From contig NZ_CP041767.1 in NCBI RefSeq assembly GCF_022026395.1, positions 3,628,501 through 3,692,500 on the forward strand: a DNA stretch of 64,000 nt, given 5' to 3'. Positions 54,419 through 64,000 of this stretch are shown in pieces. Source of the stretch: Brevibacillus brevis (lineage in GTDB: Bacteria; Bacillota; Bacilli; Brevibacillales; Brevibacillaceae). Position numbers and translations under genes: made by a program. The notes under the pieces were generated by a model. That model ran no database searches. It was given only the letters and a program-made list of their open reading frames with translations, and was not told the DNA's origin. Positions within the stretch are counted from its first letter, which is position 1. Each line of letters begins with the position of its first letter.

Positions 54419-55831
54419 TTACTTGAACGGCGGCTTGAAGTTAAAGGGGAAGTTCATCCCGCCCTGGTTGTTGCCTCCGCCTTTTCCCATGAAAGGTAAT
54501 CCGAAGCCTTTTTTCTTCGACTTCTTGACCATTTTGTCAGCAGCGCCTGAGAATTGCTTCATCATCTTTTTCATTTCCTCGAACTGCTTGAGGAAACGAT
54601 TGACTTCTTGAATACTCGTTCCGCTTCCGCTTGCGATGCGCTTGCGACGGCTGGCATTCAATAAATCAGGATTCGCGCGCTCTTGTTTGGTCATGGATTT
54701 GGCGATCGCTTCAACGCGGGCAATCTGCTTTTCATCCACGTTCATCTTGCCCTTCATCTTGTTCATTCCTGGCAGCATGCCGAGAATGTCTTCAAAAGGA
54801 CCCAGGTTGCGAAGCTGCTGCATGGAATCCAGGAACATGTCGAAGGTAAACTCACCTTGGCGCATTTGGCGTTCCATATCGCGTGCTTTGTCTTCATCCA
54901 CGGATGCCTGTGCTTTTTCAATCAGGCTGAGTACGTCCCCCATACCCAAAATACGAGAAGCCATACGATCCGGATGGAACGGTTCGAGCGCATCTAGCTT
55001 TTCACCCATCGCCGCGAATTTGATCGGCTTGCCAGTGACAGCCTTGACGGACAGTGCCGCACCGCCTCGAGTATCACCATCGAGCTTCGTGAGAACCACA
55101 CCAGTCAGTTCGAGCTGGCTATTGAAGCTCTCTGCTACATTGACGGCATCTTGACCTGTCATCGCGTCCACGACGAGTAAAATCTCATCGGGCTTGGTTA
55201 CCTCGCGAATCTGCTTCAACTCGTCCATCAGCGCTTCGTCAATATGCAGGCGACCTGCAGTATCGATGAGGACTACGTCGAGATGATTCGTCTTCGCGTG
55301 TTCAATCGCTTGGCGAGCGATATCGACAGGACTGACTTGATCACCGAGAGTGAAGACGGGAACATTGAGTTGGTCCCCTAAAACCTGAAGCTGCTTGATC
55401 GCAGCAGGACGGTAAATGTCGCCCGCTACCAGAAGCGGCTTGCGGTTTTGCTTTTGCAAATACTTGGCCAGCTTACCGGTTGTGGTTGTTTTACCTGCCC
55501 CTTGCAGACCTGCCATCATAATGACGGTCGGCGGGCGGTGAGCCATCGTGAGCTGAGCGACGTTGCCACCCATCAGAGCGACCAGTTCTTCATTCACGAT
55601 CTTTATCACCATTTGACCAGGCGTCAAGCTTTTCATGACTTCCTGACCGACTGCGCGCTCCTTGACACGAGCAACGAAGTCTTTTACTACTTTAAAGTTA
55701 ACGTCTGCTTCCAGCAAGGCCAGACGAACTTCACGCATCGCTTCATTCACGATGGTCTCGTCTATTTTCCCTCTGCCGCGCAGTTTGTCAAACGCGTTTT
55801 GCAGCCGATTGGCTAAGCTCTCAAACGCCAT
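54419..55831 (-). CDS. ffh: Signal recognition particle protein Ffh
   Basis: Ffh (470 aa) binds signal sequences and 4.5S RNA and targets proteins to the membrane. It has the N domain, the GTPase G1 GLQGAGKTTTTGK and G3 DTAGRLHIDEAL, and a Met-rich M domain (MERQMRQGEFTFDMFLDSMQ, LGMLPGMNKMKGKM). The C-terminal tail is rich in Lys and Asn and somewhat longer than in Bacillus. Confidence 0.97.
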   Translation of the reverse strand: MAFESLANRLQNAFDKLRGRGKIDETIVNEAMREVRLALLEADVNFKVVKDFVARVKERAVGQEVMKSLTPGQMVIKIVNEELVALMGGNVAQLTMAHRPPTVIMMAGLQGAGKTTTTGKLAKYLQKQNRKPLLVAGDIYRPAAIKQLQVLGDQLNVPVFTLGDQVSPVDIARQAIEHAKTNHLDVVLIDTAGRLHIDEALMDELKQIREVTKPDEILLVVDAMTGQDAVNVAESFNSQLELTGVVLTKLDGDTRGGAALSVKAVTGKPIKFAAMGEKLDALEPFHPDRMASRILGMGDVLSLIEKAQASVDEDKARDMERQMRQGEFTFDMFLDSMQQLRNLGPFEDILGMLPGMNKMKGKMNVDEKQIARVEAIAKSMTKQERANPDLLNASRRKRIASGSGTSIQEVNRFLKQFEEMKKMMKQFSGAADKMVKKSKKKGFGLPFMGKGGGNNQGGMNFPFNFKPPFK

Positions 55832-55841
55832 GCGAGCCCTC

Positions 55842-56180
55842 CTAATCCATCTCTGACAGTTGGTGGAGCAAAGTGTTCAGCTCGTCTCTTGTCTCGCTCT
55901 CCGAAAGCTCATTTACAAGTTCATTCATGCGATTCAACACGTCCATGCGTTTTTCATGACGCTCAGCGAGGCGAAGCTTCTGATCGTATTCAAACAGTTG
56001 CTTCTCTGCTCGCTTGATATGATCATAAACAGCTTGGCGGCTGACCTCATGCATCTCGGCAATTTCTCCGAGCGATAAATCGTCCAGATAATACAGCTCA
56101 AGATATTCTCGCTGCTTGCCCTTGAGTAGCGGCGCGTAAAAGTCAAACAAGAGATTGACTTGATTGGTCTTTTCTAACAT
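55842..56180 (-). CDS. ylxM: SRP-associated helix-turn-helix protein YlxM
   Basis: YlxM (112 aa) resembles sigma-70 region 4: [20 protein letters not shown] then [20 protein letters not shown], a helix-turn-helix. It is always beside ffh and is implicated in controlling or assisting the SRP pathway. It lies 10 bases upstream of ffh and has its own promoter just upstream. Confidence 0.92.
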   Translation of the reverse strand: MLEKTNQVNLLFDFYAPLLKGKQREYLELYYLDDLSLGEIAEMHEVSRQAVYDHIKRAEKQLFEYDQKLRLAERHEKRMDVLNRMNELVNELSESETRDELNTLLHQLSEMD

Positions 56181-56216
56181 GAAACCAATCCTTTGCTATG
56201 AGGTACTCGTTTCAAA

Positions 56217-56239
56217 CTGTAAAGACTTTTTCTTTACAG
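56217..56239 (-). other. 5' hairpin at the start of the ylxM transcript
   Basis: CTGTAAAG and CTTTACAG are exact complements around seven bases, beginning roughly four bases after the expected transcription start. A hairpin at a 5' end can stabilise mRNA. Confidence 0.5.
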
Positions 56240-56249
56240 CACGTAGATT

Positions 56250-56278
56250 ATAGTACCTAATTCCACACCTAGTGTCAA
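56250..56278 (-). promoter_or_regulatory. Sigma-A promoter of ylxM-ffh-rpsP-khpA
   Basis: A perfect TTGACA and TACTAT are separated by 17 bases on the minus strand, about 70 bases before the ylxM start. This is the most convincing promoter in the window and shows that the SRP genes need not depend on ftsY transcription. Confidence 0.75.
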
Positions 56279-56323
56279 GGTTTTTTATTGACATCATTTT
56301 TTTATCTTTGAAACACTATGTTT

Positions 56324-57331
56324 TTACGCATTTTCCTGCTCTTCTGTTTCATCTTTTTGGATCAATCCAGCAAATAGCGCATGAACAAATTGCTCAGGAT
56401 CAAACTGCTGCAAGTCATCCATTCTTTCACCCAACCCGACGTATTTCACCGGAATGTTCAGCTCGTTGCGAATCGCAATGACGATACCACCCTTTGCTGT
56501 ACCATCCAGCTTGGTCAGGACTAAACCTGTTACTCCAGCAGACTGTCCAAACGTTTTCGCCTGTGAAAGCGCATTTTGCCCAGTCGTAGCGTCCAAAACA
56601 AGCAAAACCTCGTGCGGAGCTCCTGGCAATTCGCGCTGCAATACGCGGTGTACCTTCGCCAGCTCTTCCATCAGATTGACTTTGTTTTGCAAGCGGCCTG
56701 CGGTATCGCACAACAGCACATCAACCTGTCGGGATTTCGCTGCCTGAATCGCATCGTAAATCACTGCAGCCGGATCAGAGCCTTGTTGCTGCTTGATTAC
56801 ATCAACTCCTACACGCTCTCCCCAAACCTCCAGCTGTTCAATCGCTGCTGCGCGGAACGTGTCACCTGCTGCCAGCAGCACTTTTTTGTTTTGCTGCTTG
56901 AACATATGCGCCATTTTACCGATCGTAGTCGTTTTCCCTACTCCATTTACCCCTACGAACAAAATGACGTTCAGACGACCGTCCTCTACATTCAGAGACG
57001 TATCCGCCGCATCATCATTTTTCAAAAGGGCAACCAGTTTTTCTGAGAGAATGGGCTGCAGGTCGATCGCATTCTCGATTTTTTGCTTGCGCACTTCTGT
57101 CCGCAGGTCGTCAATGAGCTCCATGACGGTATTGACGCCCACATCGGACGTAATCAAAATTTCTTCTAATTCATCGAAAAAGTCATCGTCGATCTTTTTG
57201 TAGCGACGTACCAGATCCTCGACTTTTTCTACTAGCAGGTCTCTCGTCTTAGCCAAACCATCCGTAAACTTCTGGGTGACCTCTTCGGACTTTTGGACAA
57301 TAGCATCACGAAGGCGCTTGAAAAAACTCAT
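56324..57331 (-). CDS. ftsY: SRP receptor FtsY
   Basis: FtsY (335 aa) is the membrane-associated GTPase receptor for SRP. GTPase motifs: G1 GVNGVGKTTTIGK, G3 DTAGRLQNKVNL and TKLDGTAKGG. A short N-terminal charged segment precedes the N domain, as in Gram-positives. ATG at 57331 is better spaced from AAAGGAAG than one six bases earlier. Confidence 0.96.
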   Translation of the reverse strand: MSFFKRLRDAIVQKSEEVTQKFTDGLAKTRDLLVEKVEDLVRRYKKIDDDFFDELEEILITSDVGVNTVMELIDDLRTEVRKQKIENAIDLQPILSEKLVALLKNDDAADTSLNVEDGRLNVILFVGVNGVGKTTTIGKMAHMFKQQNKKVLLAAGDTFRAAAIEQLEVWGERVGVDVIKQQQGSDPAAVIYDAIQAAKSRQVDVLLCDTAGRLQNKVNLMEELAKVHRVLQRELPGAPHEVLLVLDATTGQNALSQAKTFGQSAGVTGLVLTKLDGTAKGGIVIAIRNELNIPVKYVGLGERMDDLQQFDPEQFVHALFAGLIQKDETEEQENA

Positions 57332-57376
57332 GTTCATCTTCCTTTGCGGGTAATATCGATTGAATAGCAGATCCCT

Positions 57377-60300
57377 TTAAGAGGCAGATTCAACAAACTT
57401 GTCACTGTCCTCTAGCTTGACGGAGACGAGTTTGGACACGCCGCCCTCCTGCATCGTGATACCGTATAGCACGTCTGCGCTCTCCATGGTGCCTTTTCTG
57501 TGTGTGACGCAAATAAACTGCGTCTGGTTGCTGAAATGGTGCATGTACTCGGCGAAACGGTTAACGTTCGCCTCATCCAAAGCGGCTTCTACCTCATCCA
57601 ATACACAGAATGGCACTGGCTTCACACGCAGGATGGCAAATAGCAAGGCCATCGCAGTCAAAGCACGTTCGCCCCCGGACAAGAGCGCAAGATTTTGCAG
57701 CTTCTTGCCAGGTGGCTGCGCCACGATATCGATGCCCGTCTCAAGCAGGTTATCTGGGTTGGAGAGTACAAGATCTGCGCGTCCTCCTCCAAACAGTTGG
57801 ACAAACACGTCGCGGAACTGCTCCGAGATCGCATCAAATGTTTCTTTGAAACGGCGCGACATCTCTGCGTCCATTTCTTGGATCACTTGATAGAGCATAT
57901 CTTTTGCTTCATTCAAATCAGCTTCCTGCGAGCTTAAGAACTGCTGACGCTCGGCCAAGCGCTCATATTCCTCAATCGCACCAAGGTTCACAGTGCCAAG
58001 TGCCCCAATTTGCTTTTTGAGACGATTGACCACTTGTGTCTCTTCCTGAATCTCGCCACGTGCCGGGTATTTTTGCTTCGCAAGGTCGTAGCTCATTTCG
58101 TATTCTTCGGAGAGTTTATTCAACAGATGGTCGAGCTCTACCTCGTTGCGGTTGACTTTTACTTCTTCCTGATGAAGCTTTTCCTCGAGCGATTTAACCT
58201 CGCGGCGGATTTCTTTCACCTGCTGTTCTACTTGCTCCTGTTTGTAAAAGAGAGTCGCCCGCTCACTTCTCCGCTCTTGAATCAAACCAGCTACACGGTC
58301 TTTATCCTGGCGCAATTCGCTAATGCGCTGATCCAGCTCTAGCCCGGACGATTCGTTCGTACGCTCCAGCTCATCAAGAGATGCCAAATTCGCGTTTTGT
58401 TCTTCCCATTCTCGCTGCAATTGGCTTTTTTGCTCCAGCAATCGTTCTGTTTGCTCCAAGCGTGATTGATACTCTTGCTTGACCTGCGCATTCAATACTT
58501 TGAGACTTGTTATTTTTTGATTCATTTCTTCTTTGGATTCGAGCTGCTCTTGACGTTTCGCCTCTGCTTCTGCGATCTGTGCACTGAGCTCTTTTTCCTC
58601 TTGCTCCATGGCAGTCAAAGAGGCTTGCAGCTGCTCTTGCTTGCGTTTGGCTTCTTCCATCTCGCGGCGATAGCTCTCAATATCTTGTTCAACAAGCTTT
58701 GCTCGCTCGCCTAAGGATCTGCCTTCCGATTCCTTTTGCTGCAAGAGTCCTTTTACTTCCTGTTCTTTCAGTCGCAGACTTTCGCCCTCTGTCCGCAGAG
58801 CTTCTTGCTCCTGCTGCATTTGCGCCAGTTCTTTCGTCAGCTGCTCCATAAGGGTAGTATGCCCAGAAATTGCCTGGTCGATTTCTACCAGCTGCGCTTC
58901 CAGCTCTTCTGATTGACGGTTGCGCCCAAGCAGGTTCGTGCTGTTCTTTTTCAATGCCCCCCCTGTCATGGAACCGCCAGCATTTACGATATCACCTTCC
59001 AGCGTCACGACGCGATAGCGGTAGCCAAGCGTACGGGCTACACGGTTTGCCTGCTCCAGCTTTTCCGTAATAATGACATTCCCCAAAAGACTTTCGAGGA
59101 TGGGTCGGTACGCTTCTTCAAAAGTCACGAGCTCACTCGCGATTCCGACGACTCCACTCTCCTCCTCAAGCTGGCGCTTATCGCTTGCCTGCAAGGTACG
59201 AGGACGGATGACATCGAGCGGTAGAAATGTTGCCCTACCTGCATTGTGTTGCTTCAAGTGAGCAATGGCTGCACGACCAGATGCTTCGTTGTCCACGACG
59301 ACGTTTTGCAGTGCGCCACCCAATGCGACCTCCATCGCTGTCTCATATTGCTGTGGCACAACAACGAGCTCAGCGACCGCTCCATGGATCCCTTTGAAGC
59401 CCCGCTCGCGTGCTTTCAAAATTTCTTTTACCCCTTGCTGAAACCCTGCGAATTCCGACTGCATTTCTTTTAACAGGTCAAAACGAGACTTCGCTGCTTC
59501 CCGCTTTTGTTCCCAGTTGCGCAGCTCCCGACGGGCTGTTTCAAGACGGGCTTGTCCTTCACGCATACCCTCGACCAGCTCTTTGTATCTGACGCCAGTT
59601 TCTTGAATGGTAGAAACGATGTTCTCCAGCTGATCTTGGAGTTGGCTCAACTGAGCTAATCGCTGCTCTTCTTCTTCATCAAGCTGTTTTTTTCCAGACA
59701 ATTGACGTTCGACTCTGGCCTCGCTTGTCTTGAGTAGCTGCTCTTGATGACGATTTTCGTTGCGCAGATTCGCCATTTCGTTGAGCTTTTCGAAGTAATC
59801 ACTCTTCAAACGCTCCACGTCATCTGTCAGTGATTGCACCATGGAAAAAAATTGACCTTCTGCTTCTTGCAGCGAAGCGTGGGCTTCGGTCATGCGGCGA
59901 TCCGCTTCCTTGGCCCGCTCTTGTTCTTCTGCCAATTCTGCCTCAAGCCCGTGCTGCTTCTCGGTAATCCGATGCATCTGCTCCATCGTCTGCTGGCGAT
60001 TGGCATTGAGATTGCGCATACGCTCTCGCAATACCTCACGTTGTCCTTCGACTTTTTCCGTCTCTTCACTGACTGTCAAAAGTACTTGTTGCAGTTCTTC
60101 GATAGATTGGTCGATCTGGGTGACATGAAAACGCGCTTGCTCCAGATCAGCTTCTTGTTTGGATGCTTCGGTCGTTTGTCCGATTAACAGGTGCTTGAGT
60201 TCCTCTACCCGTCCGGTGGCTGCTTCCCACTTCGTATGAGCTGCTTCAATTTGCTGCACGTAAAGAGCAACTTCATGCTCAACCAGCTGGCGATGAAGCT

Positions 60301-60949
60301 CCTTGTACGTCTTGGCTGTCTCTGCCTGCTCCTGCAAAGGCCCGATCTGCTCCGTAATTTCACTGACGATATCGTGAATACGCACCAGATTTTGCTCGGT
60401 GTCATCGAGCTTTTTCTCCGCCTCGCGCTTGCGTGTTTTGTATTTGACGATTCCGGCCGCTTCTTCAAATATTCCACGGCGATCCTCGGACTTGGTACTG
60501 AGAATTTCCTCAATTTTTCCTTGACCGATAATGGAATACGCTTCTTTACCCAGCCCCGTATCCATGAACAGCTCCATAATGTCTTTTAGACGGCAGGATC
60601 TGTTGTTTATGTAATACTCACTGTCACCAGAACGATACACTCTGCGGGTAACGGATACCTCCGAATATTCCACATCGAGCGAACGATCTGTATTGTCCAA
60701 GGTGAGTGTCACTTCTGCGAAATTCACTGGCTTGCGCTTGTCACTGCCCGCAAAAATAATGTCTTCCATTTTCGCTCCACGCAACGACTTCGCGCTCTGT
60801 TCCCCCAGCACCCAGCGGATCGAATCAGAAACGTTACTTTTCCCACTTCCATTCGGTCCCACTACGGCTGTTACCCCTGGTACAAATTCCAATTCCGTGC
60901 GATCGGCAAAGGATTTGAATCCAGCCAGCTCCAGGCGTTTCAAATACAT
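57377..60949 (-). CDS. smc: Chromosome condensation protein SMC
   Basis: SMC (1190 aa) forms the condensin ring with ScpA/B. The N-terminal half-ATPase has GPNGSGKSNVSDSIRWVLGE, two long coiled coils flank a hinge near residues 510-670 (LVVVPQQYETAMEVALGGAL), and the C-terminal half-ATPase has LSGGERALTAMALLFAILRV. I chose ATG at 60949 after AAGGAGG; an upstream ATG is unsupported. Order rnc-smc-ftsY matches Bacillus. Confidence 0.97.
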   Translation of the reverse strand: MYLKRLELAGFKSFADRTELEFVPGVTAVVGPNGSGKSNVSDSIRWVLGEQSAKSLRGAKMEDIIFAGSDKRKPVNFAEVTLTLDNTDRSLDVEYSEVSVTRRVYRSGDSEYYINNRSCRLKDIMELFMDTGLGKEAYSIIGQGKIEEILSTKSEDRRGIFEEAAGIVKYKTRKREAEKKLDDTEQNLVRIHDIVSEITEQIGPLQEQAETAKTYKELHRQLVEHEVALYVQQIEAAHTKWEAATGRVEELKHLLIGQTTEASKQEADLEQARFHVTQIDQSIEELQQVLLTVSEETEKVEGQREVLRERMRNLNANRQQTMEQMHRITEKQHGLEAELAEEQERAKEADRRMTEAHASLQEAEGQFFSMVQSLTDDVERLKSDYFEKLNEMANLRNENRHQEQLLKTSEARVERQLSGKKQLDEEEEQRLAQLSQLQDQLENIVSTIQETGVRYKELVEGMREGQARLETARRELRNWEQKREAAKSRFDLLKEMQSEFAGFQQGVKEILKARERGFKGIHGAVAELVVVPQQYETAMEVALGGALQNVVVDNEASGRAAIAHLKQHNAGRATFLPLDVIRPRTLQASDKRQLEEESGVVGIASELVTFEEAYRPILESLLGNVIITEKLEQANRVARTLGYRYRVVTLEGDIVNAGGSMTGGALKKNSTNLLGRNRQSEELEAQLVEIDQAISGHTTLMEQLTKELAQMQQEQEALRTEGESLRLKEQEVKGLLQQKESEGRSLGERAKLVEQDIESYRREMEEAKRKQEQLQASLTAMEQEEKELSAQIAEAEAKRQEQLESKEEMNQKITSLKVLNAQVKQEYQSRLEQTERLLEQKSQLQREWEEQNANLASLDELERTNESSGLELDQRISELRQDKDRVAGLIQERRSERATLFYKQEQVEQQVKEIRREVKSLEEKLHQEEVKVNRNEVELDHLLNKLSEEYEMSYDLAKQKYPARGEIQEETQVVNRLKKQIGALGTVNLGAIEEYERLAERQQFLSSQEADLNEAKDMLYQVIQEMDAEMSRRFKETFDAISEQFRDVFVQLFGGGRADLVLSNPDNLLETGIDIVAQPPGKKLQNLALLSGGERALTAMALLFAILRVKPVPFCVLDEVEAALDEANVNRFAEYMHHFSNQTQFICVTHRKGTMESADVLYGITMQEGGVSKLVSVKLEDSDKFVESAS

Positions 60950-60985
60950 ACGTACGGTCCTCCTTAAGAAACCATCCAAGACTGC

Positions 60986-61000
60986 CTGTCAAATTGACAG
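60986..61000. repeat. 15-base palindrome in the smc leader
   Basis: CTGTCAAATTGACAG is a perfect palindrome about one base, 37 bases upstream of the smc start. It could be an operator or part of an RNA hairpin. Confidence 0.4.
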
Positions 61001-61039
61001 ACTTACAAACATGCAAGGAACGGATGGTACCCGAAAAGA

Positions 61040-61062
61040 AGCCCCTGCATCGAACAGGAGCT
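61040..61062 (-). other. Hairpin with T-rich tail before smc
   Basis: AGCTCCTG and CAGGGGCT pair (one mismatch) around a seven-base loop, then TCTTTT follows on the minus strand. It resembles a weak terminator or attenuator between the rnc terminator and smc. Confidence 0.4.
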
Positions 61063-61153
61063 ACCTACTACGAGCCTACATGGTCATCTGTAGGTAAGTG
61101 TATCATAGATAGCGGTCATCTCGCAGTATTTTCCCTATGTTTCCCACCCGAAA

Positions 61154-61191
61154 GAAAAAAGCTGCACCATCTTGTAGCAGATGATGCAGCC
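61154..61191 (-). terminator. Terminator after rnc
   Basis: GCTGCATCATCT pairs over twelve positions with AGATGGTGCAGC around a six-base loop and is followed by six T residues. It lies 18 bases beyond the rnc stop and separates it from smc. Confidence 0.92.
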
Positions 61192-61209
61192 CTTCTCGCT
61201 GACGAGTGA

Positions 61210-61896
61210 TTATTTATCCCCCAGCTTGACCAACGCTCGTGCAGCAGCTTGCTGTTCCGCTTCTTTTTTGGAGCGGCCAGAGCCGATGCCAAGCGAACGA
61301 TTGTTCAAAAGCACCTCAGATACGAATTCTCGATTATGAGCTGGTCCTTTTTCTTCTACAATTCGGTAATGGATGTCTCCCAGATTGTCTTGTTGAACAA
61401 ATTCCTGCAACTGGCTCTTGAAGTCGGTTACCTGGGCAAACTCTCCCTTGTCGATGCGCGGGTACACGTATTTTTCCATAAAGGAAAAGACTGCGTCCAA
61501 CCCCTGGTCCAAGTAAAGCGCACCTACAAACGCCTCAAAAACGTCCGCTAGCAAGGCTGGTCGCTGACGTCCACCTGTCAGCTCTTCCCCTTTTCCCAGC
61601 AATACGAGATCGCCAAAATTCAACAGTTCAGCAAACTTGACGAGAGAAGGTTCACAGACAATGGCTGCACGCAGCTTCGTCATTTCCCCTTCACTCATCT
61701 TCGGAAAAGTTTTATACAAAAACTGGGAGACGGTCAACTCCAGCACAGCATCCCCCAAAAACTCTAGCCGCTCATTGTCTGATATTCGTTTGCCGCGTTG
61801 CTCGTTCACGTAGGAAGAATGGGTGAATGCCTGCCGCAAAACGCTTTCATCGCGAAAGCGAAAGCCTATCGTTTCTTGCAGCTGTGCAAAATTCAT
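61210..61896 (-). CDS. rnc: Ribonuclease III
   Basis: RNase III (228 aa from ATG at 61896 after GGTGAGGGTG) processes double-stranded RNA. The catalytic helix [14 protein letters not shown], with the other conserved [20 protein letters not shown], and the C-terminal dsRNA-binding domain ([20 protein letters not shown]) are present. A longer reading beginning immediately after the fabF stop (61950) would add 18 residues; it is possible but lacks a good ribosome-binding site. Confidence 0.95.
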   Translation of the reverse strand: MNFAQLQETIGFRFRDESVLRQAFTHSSYVNEQRGKRISDNERLEFLGDAVLELTVSQFLYKTFPKMSEGEMTKLRAAIVCEPSLVKFAELLNFGDLVLLGKGEELTGGRQRPALLADVFEAFVGALYLDQGLDAVFSFMEKYVYPRIDKGEFAQVTDFKSQLQEFVQQDNLGDIHYRIVEEKGPAHNREFVSEVLLNNRSLGIGSGRSKKEAEQQAAARALVKLGDK

Positions 61897-61950
61897 CACC
61901 CTCACCACCATTCCAGGAGACTGCCTACTATTTCTATCAGTAGGGCTCAT

Positions 61951-63192
61951 TTATGCTTCGTATCGCTTCAGGACAATCGTTGCGTTGTGACCGCCGAATC
62001 CAAATGTATTGGAAACAGCCACATGGACGGTCGCCTTGCGCGCATGGTTCGGAACATAATCCAGATCACATTCTGGATCCGGGTTTTCCAAGTTGATTGT
62101 TGGAGGCAGTACTTGATCACGCAGCGCATATGCCGTCGCGATTGCCTCGACTCCACCAGTAGCACCCAGCAAATGGCCTGTCATCGATTTGGTCGAGCTG
62201 ACAGCCAATTTGTATGCGTGCTCGCCAAACACACGCTTGATCGCTTGTGTTTCTGCGATATCTCCTTGGTCAGTAGAAGTACCATGTGCATTAATATATT
62301 GGACTTCTGTTGGATCAACGCCAGCGTCTTTCAGTGCGCTCGCCATGCAACGCGCTGCCCCTTCGCCACCAGGAGATGGAGAAGTAATATGGTGAGCATC
62401 TGCACTCATCCCGTAGCCAATGACTTCCGCGATGATCGTTGCTCCACGTTTTTTCGCATGCTCAAGCTCTTCCAGAATCAGAACACCAGCACCTTCGCCC
62501 ATTACGAAGCCATCGCGATCTTGGTCAAACGGACGGCTCGCTTTTTGCGGCTCATCGTTTCTGGTGGACATCGCTTTTGCCGAGCAAAAGCCTGCAAATG
62601 CCATTGGACGCACCGTTGCTTCTGCTCCACCTGCGATCATGACATCTGCGTGATCGAACTGGATCAGACGCAGTGCATCACCGATCGCATTTGTACCTGT
62701 CGCACAAGCGGTAATCGCACTGGATGTTGGTCCTTTTGCACCGTATTGAATAGATACTGCACCAGACGCCATGTTCGCAATCAGCATCGGTATGAAGAAT
62801 GGACTCACACGACGCGGTCCTTTTTCCAACAAGACGGAATGCTGTTCTTCCCATGTAGTCAGACCACCGATTCCGGACCCGATGTATACACCCACTCGTT
62901 CCGCATTTTCTGGCGTGATCTCCAGTTTTGCATCTTCTACAGCCATTTTGGCAGCAGCTAATCCAAACTGAACGAATCGGTCTGTACGTCGGATATCTTT
63001 CTTGTCCATATACTGCTCAGGATCGAAGTTTTTCACTTCGCCTGCAATTTGTGTTGGATAATCAGAAGCGTCAAAGGCAGCCACACGGTCAATGCCTGAT
63101 TTTCCTTCCAGCAAGCTGTTCCAGAAAGTCTGCGCGTCATTCCCTACTGGAGAAACGACACCAACGCCAGTAATCACCACTCTGCGTTTCAT
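61951..63192 (-). CDS. fabF: 3-oxoacyl-ACP synthase II FabF
   Basis: FabF (413 aa) elongates fatty acids by condensing malonyl-ACP with acyl-ACP. Catalytic Cys is in [14 protein letters not shown], with His in [11 protein letters not shown] and [12 protein letters not shown] chose ATG at 63192 after GAGGTG because it gives the usual [20 protein letters not shown] start; a longer frame runs through the intergenic region. Confidence 0.96.
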   Translation of the reverse strand: MKRRVVITGVGVVSPVGNDAQTFWNSLLEGKSGIDRVAAFDASDYPTQIAGEVKNFDPEQYMDKKDIRRTDRFVQFGLAAAKMAVEDAKLEITPENAERVGVYIGSGIGGLTTWEEQHSVLLEKGPRRVSPFFIPMLIANMASGAVSIQYGAKGPTSSAITACATGTNAIGDALRLIQFDHADVMIAGGAEATVRPMAFAGFCSAKAMSTRNDEPQKASRPFDQDRDGFVMGEGAGVLILEELEHAKKRGATIIAEVIGYGMSADAHHITSPSPGGEGAARCMASALKDAGVDPTEVQYINAHGTSTDQGDIAETQAIKRVFGEHAYKLAVSSTKSMTGHLLGATGGVEAIATAYALRDQVLPPTINLENPDPECDLDYVPNHARKATVHVAVSNTFGFGGHNATIVLKRYEA

Positions 63193-63291
63193 TACAATCA
63201 CCTCTATATGAAAGTCAGCAGTCAGCTTCTTACATTCACTGCATGCAAAACGTGTATTTATTTGAATTATGTACAGGTGGCTATTGAAGGA

Positions 63292-63316
63292 GAAGTCCCG
63301 TATGGTACGGGACTTC
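63292..63316 (-). other. Perfect 11-base hairpin between acpP and fabF
   Basis: GAAGTCCCGTA and TACGGGACTTC pair completely around a three-base loop. No T-run follows on the minus strand, so it is more likely a processing or stability element that can set the acpP to fabF ratio than a full terminator. Confidence 0.55.
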
Positions 63317-63328
63317 CAACAGATCAAC

Positions 63329-63562
63329 CTACTTGTGAGATTCTATGTATTTAACAACCTCACCAACAGAAGTGATCTTTTCAGCATCTTCGTCGGAAAT
63401 CTCTAAATCAAACTCATCTTCGAGTTCCATTACGAGTTCAACCACATCCAGGGAGTCAGCGCCCAGGTCTTCTTTGAAAGAAGCTTCCAAAGTAATTTTG
63501 GACTCATCTACACCCAGACGATCGACGATGATTTTCTTCACACGCTCCAAAGTATCTGCCAT
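63329..63562 (-). CDS. acpP: Acyl carrier protein AcpP
   Basis: ACP (77 aa) carries acyl chains on 4'-phosphopantetheine. The attachment Ser37 sits in [20 protein letters not shown], the DSL motif of the family. The protein is acidic throughout. It lies between fabG and fabF, the usual order. Confidence 0.98.
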
Positions 63563-63643
63563 CTTGCTTCACCCCCTCTCCCGTATTATAGTGGATGAGC
63601 TTTCAAAAAACCAGTTTTCAGAAAACGCGCGATGGTTTTCTTC

Positions 63644-64000
<357 letters not shown>

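Overview
The window looks like chromosome of a motile, spore-former-type low-GC Gram-positive close to Brevibacillus (Paenibacillaceae). The grounds are the Bacillus-style fla/che order with FliY, SwrD and YlxF, a CodY-HslUV-XerC-TrmFO-TopA-DprA run, and the Firmicutes order fabG-acpP-fabF-rnc-smc-ftsY-ylxM-ffh-rpsP-khpA-ylqD-rimM-trmD-rplS-lepB-rbgA-rnhB. The genus is inferred from gene order and protein resemblance. No rRNA, tRNA, CRISPR array or insertion sequence was seen. Almost everything is on the minus strand; plus-strand genes occur only in the accessory block around 34.5-42.6 kb.

Region 1 (1-18.0 kb, minus): the fla/che operon read from flgB to flhA. It encodes the rod (FlgB, FlgC, FliE), MS-ring and switch (FliF, FliG, FliM, FliY), export ATPase complex (FliH, FliI, FliJ), a YlxF chaperone-like protein, hook-length control (FliK), hook (FlgE), SwrD, FliL, CheY and the export gate (FliO, FliP, FliQ, FliR, FlhB, FlhA). 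The hook-cap gene flgD is missing from its usual place between fliK and flgE.

Region 2 (18.3-29.0 kb, minus): codY, hslU, hslV, xerC, trmFO, topA, dprA, sucD and sucC, a housekeeping block with a strong terminator after sucD and a clear promoter before topA.

Region 3 (29.2-46.1 kb, mixed strands): an accessory block between sucC and yraN. It holds a lipoprotein, an AlbA_2 protein, SCP2-like and YbjQ proteins, a three-gene c-di-GMP cluster (EAL, unknown, CBS-GGDEF), a chagasin-type protease inhibitor, small membrane proteins, an XRE-type regulator, truncated genes, KptA, an HD hydrolase, an intact comM on the plus strand plus a decayed inverted comM fragment, a repeat-bearing orphan, a NADAR protein next to an RlaP-type nucleotidyltransferase, and a secreted protein of seven Ig-like repeats. 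KptA, NADAR and RlaP are families tied to RNA end repair and ADP-ribose chemistry; their presence within about 6 kb is the most suggestive candidate for an uncharacterised system here.

Region 4 (46.2-64.0 kb, minus): yraN, an FlhB-tail paralogue and a second FliK-like protein, rnhB, rbgA, lepB, rplS, trmD, rimM, ylqD, khpA, rpsP, ffh, ylxM, ftsY, smc, rnc, fabF, acpP and the 3' part of fabG. Hairpin terminators and one near-consensus promoter (before ylxM) divide it into transcription units. It covers ribosome assembly, SRP targeting, chromosome condensation, RNA processing and fatty-acid synthesis.
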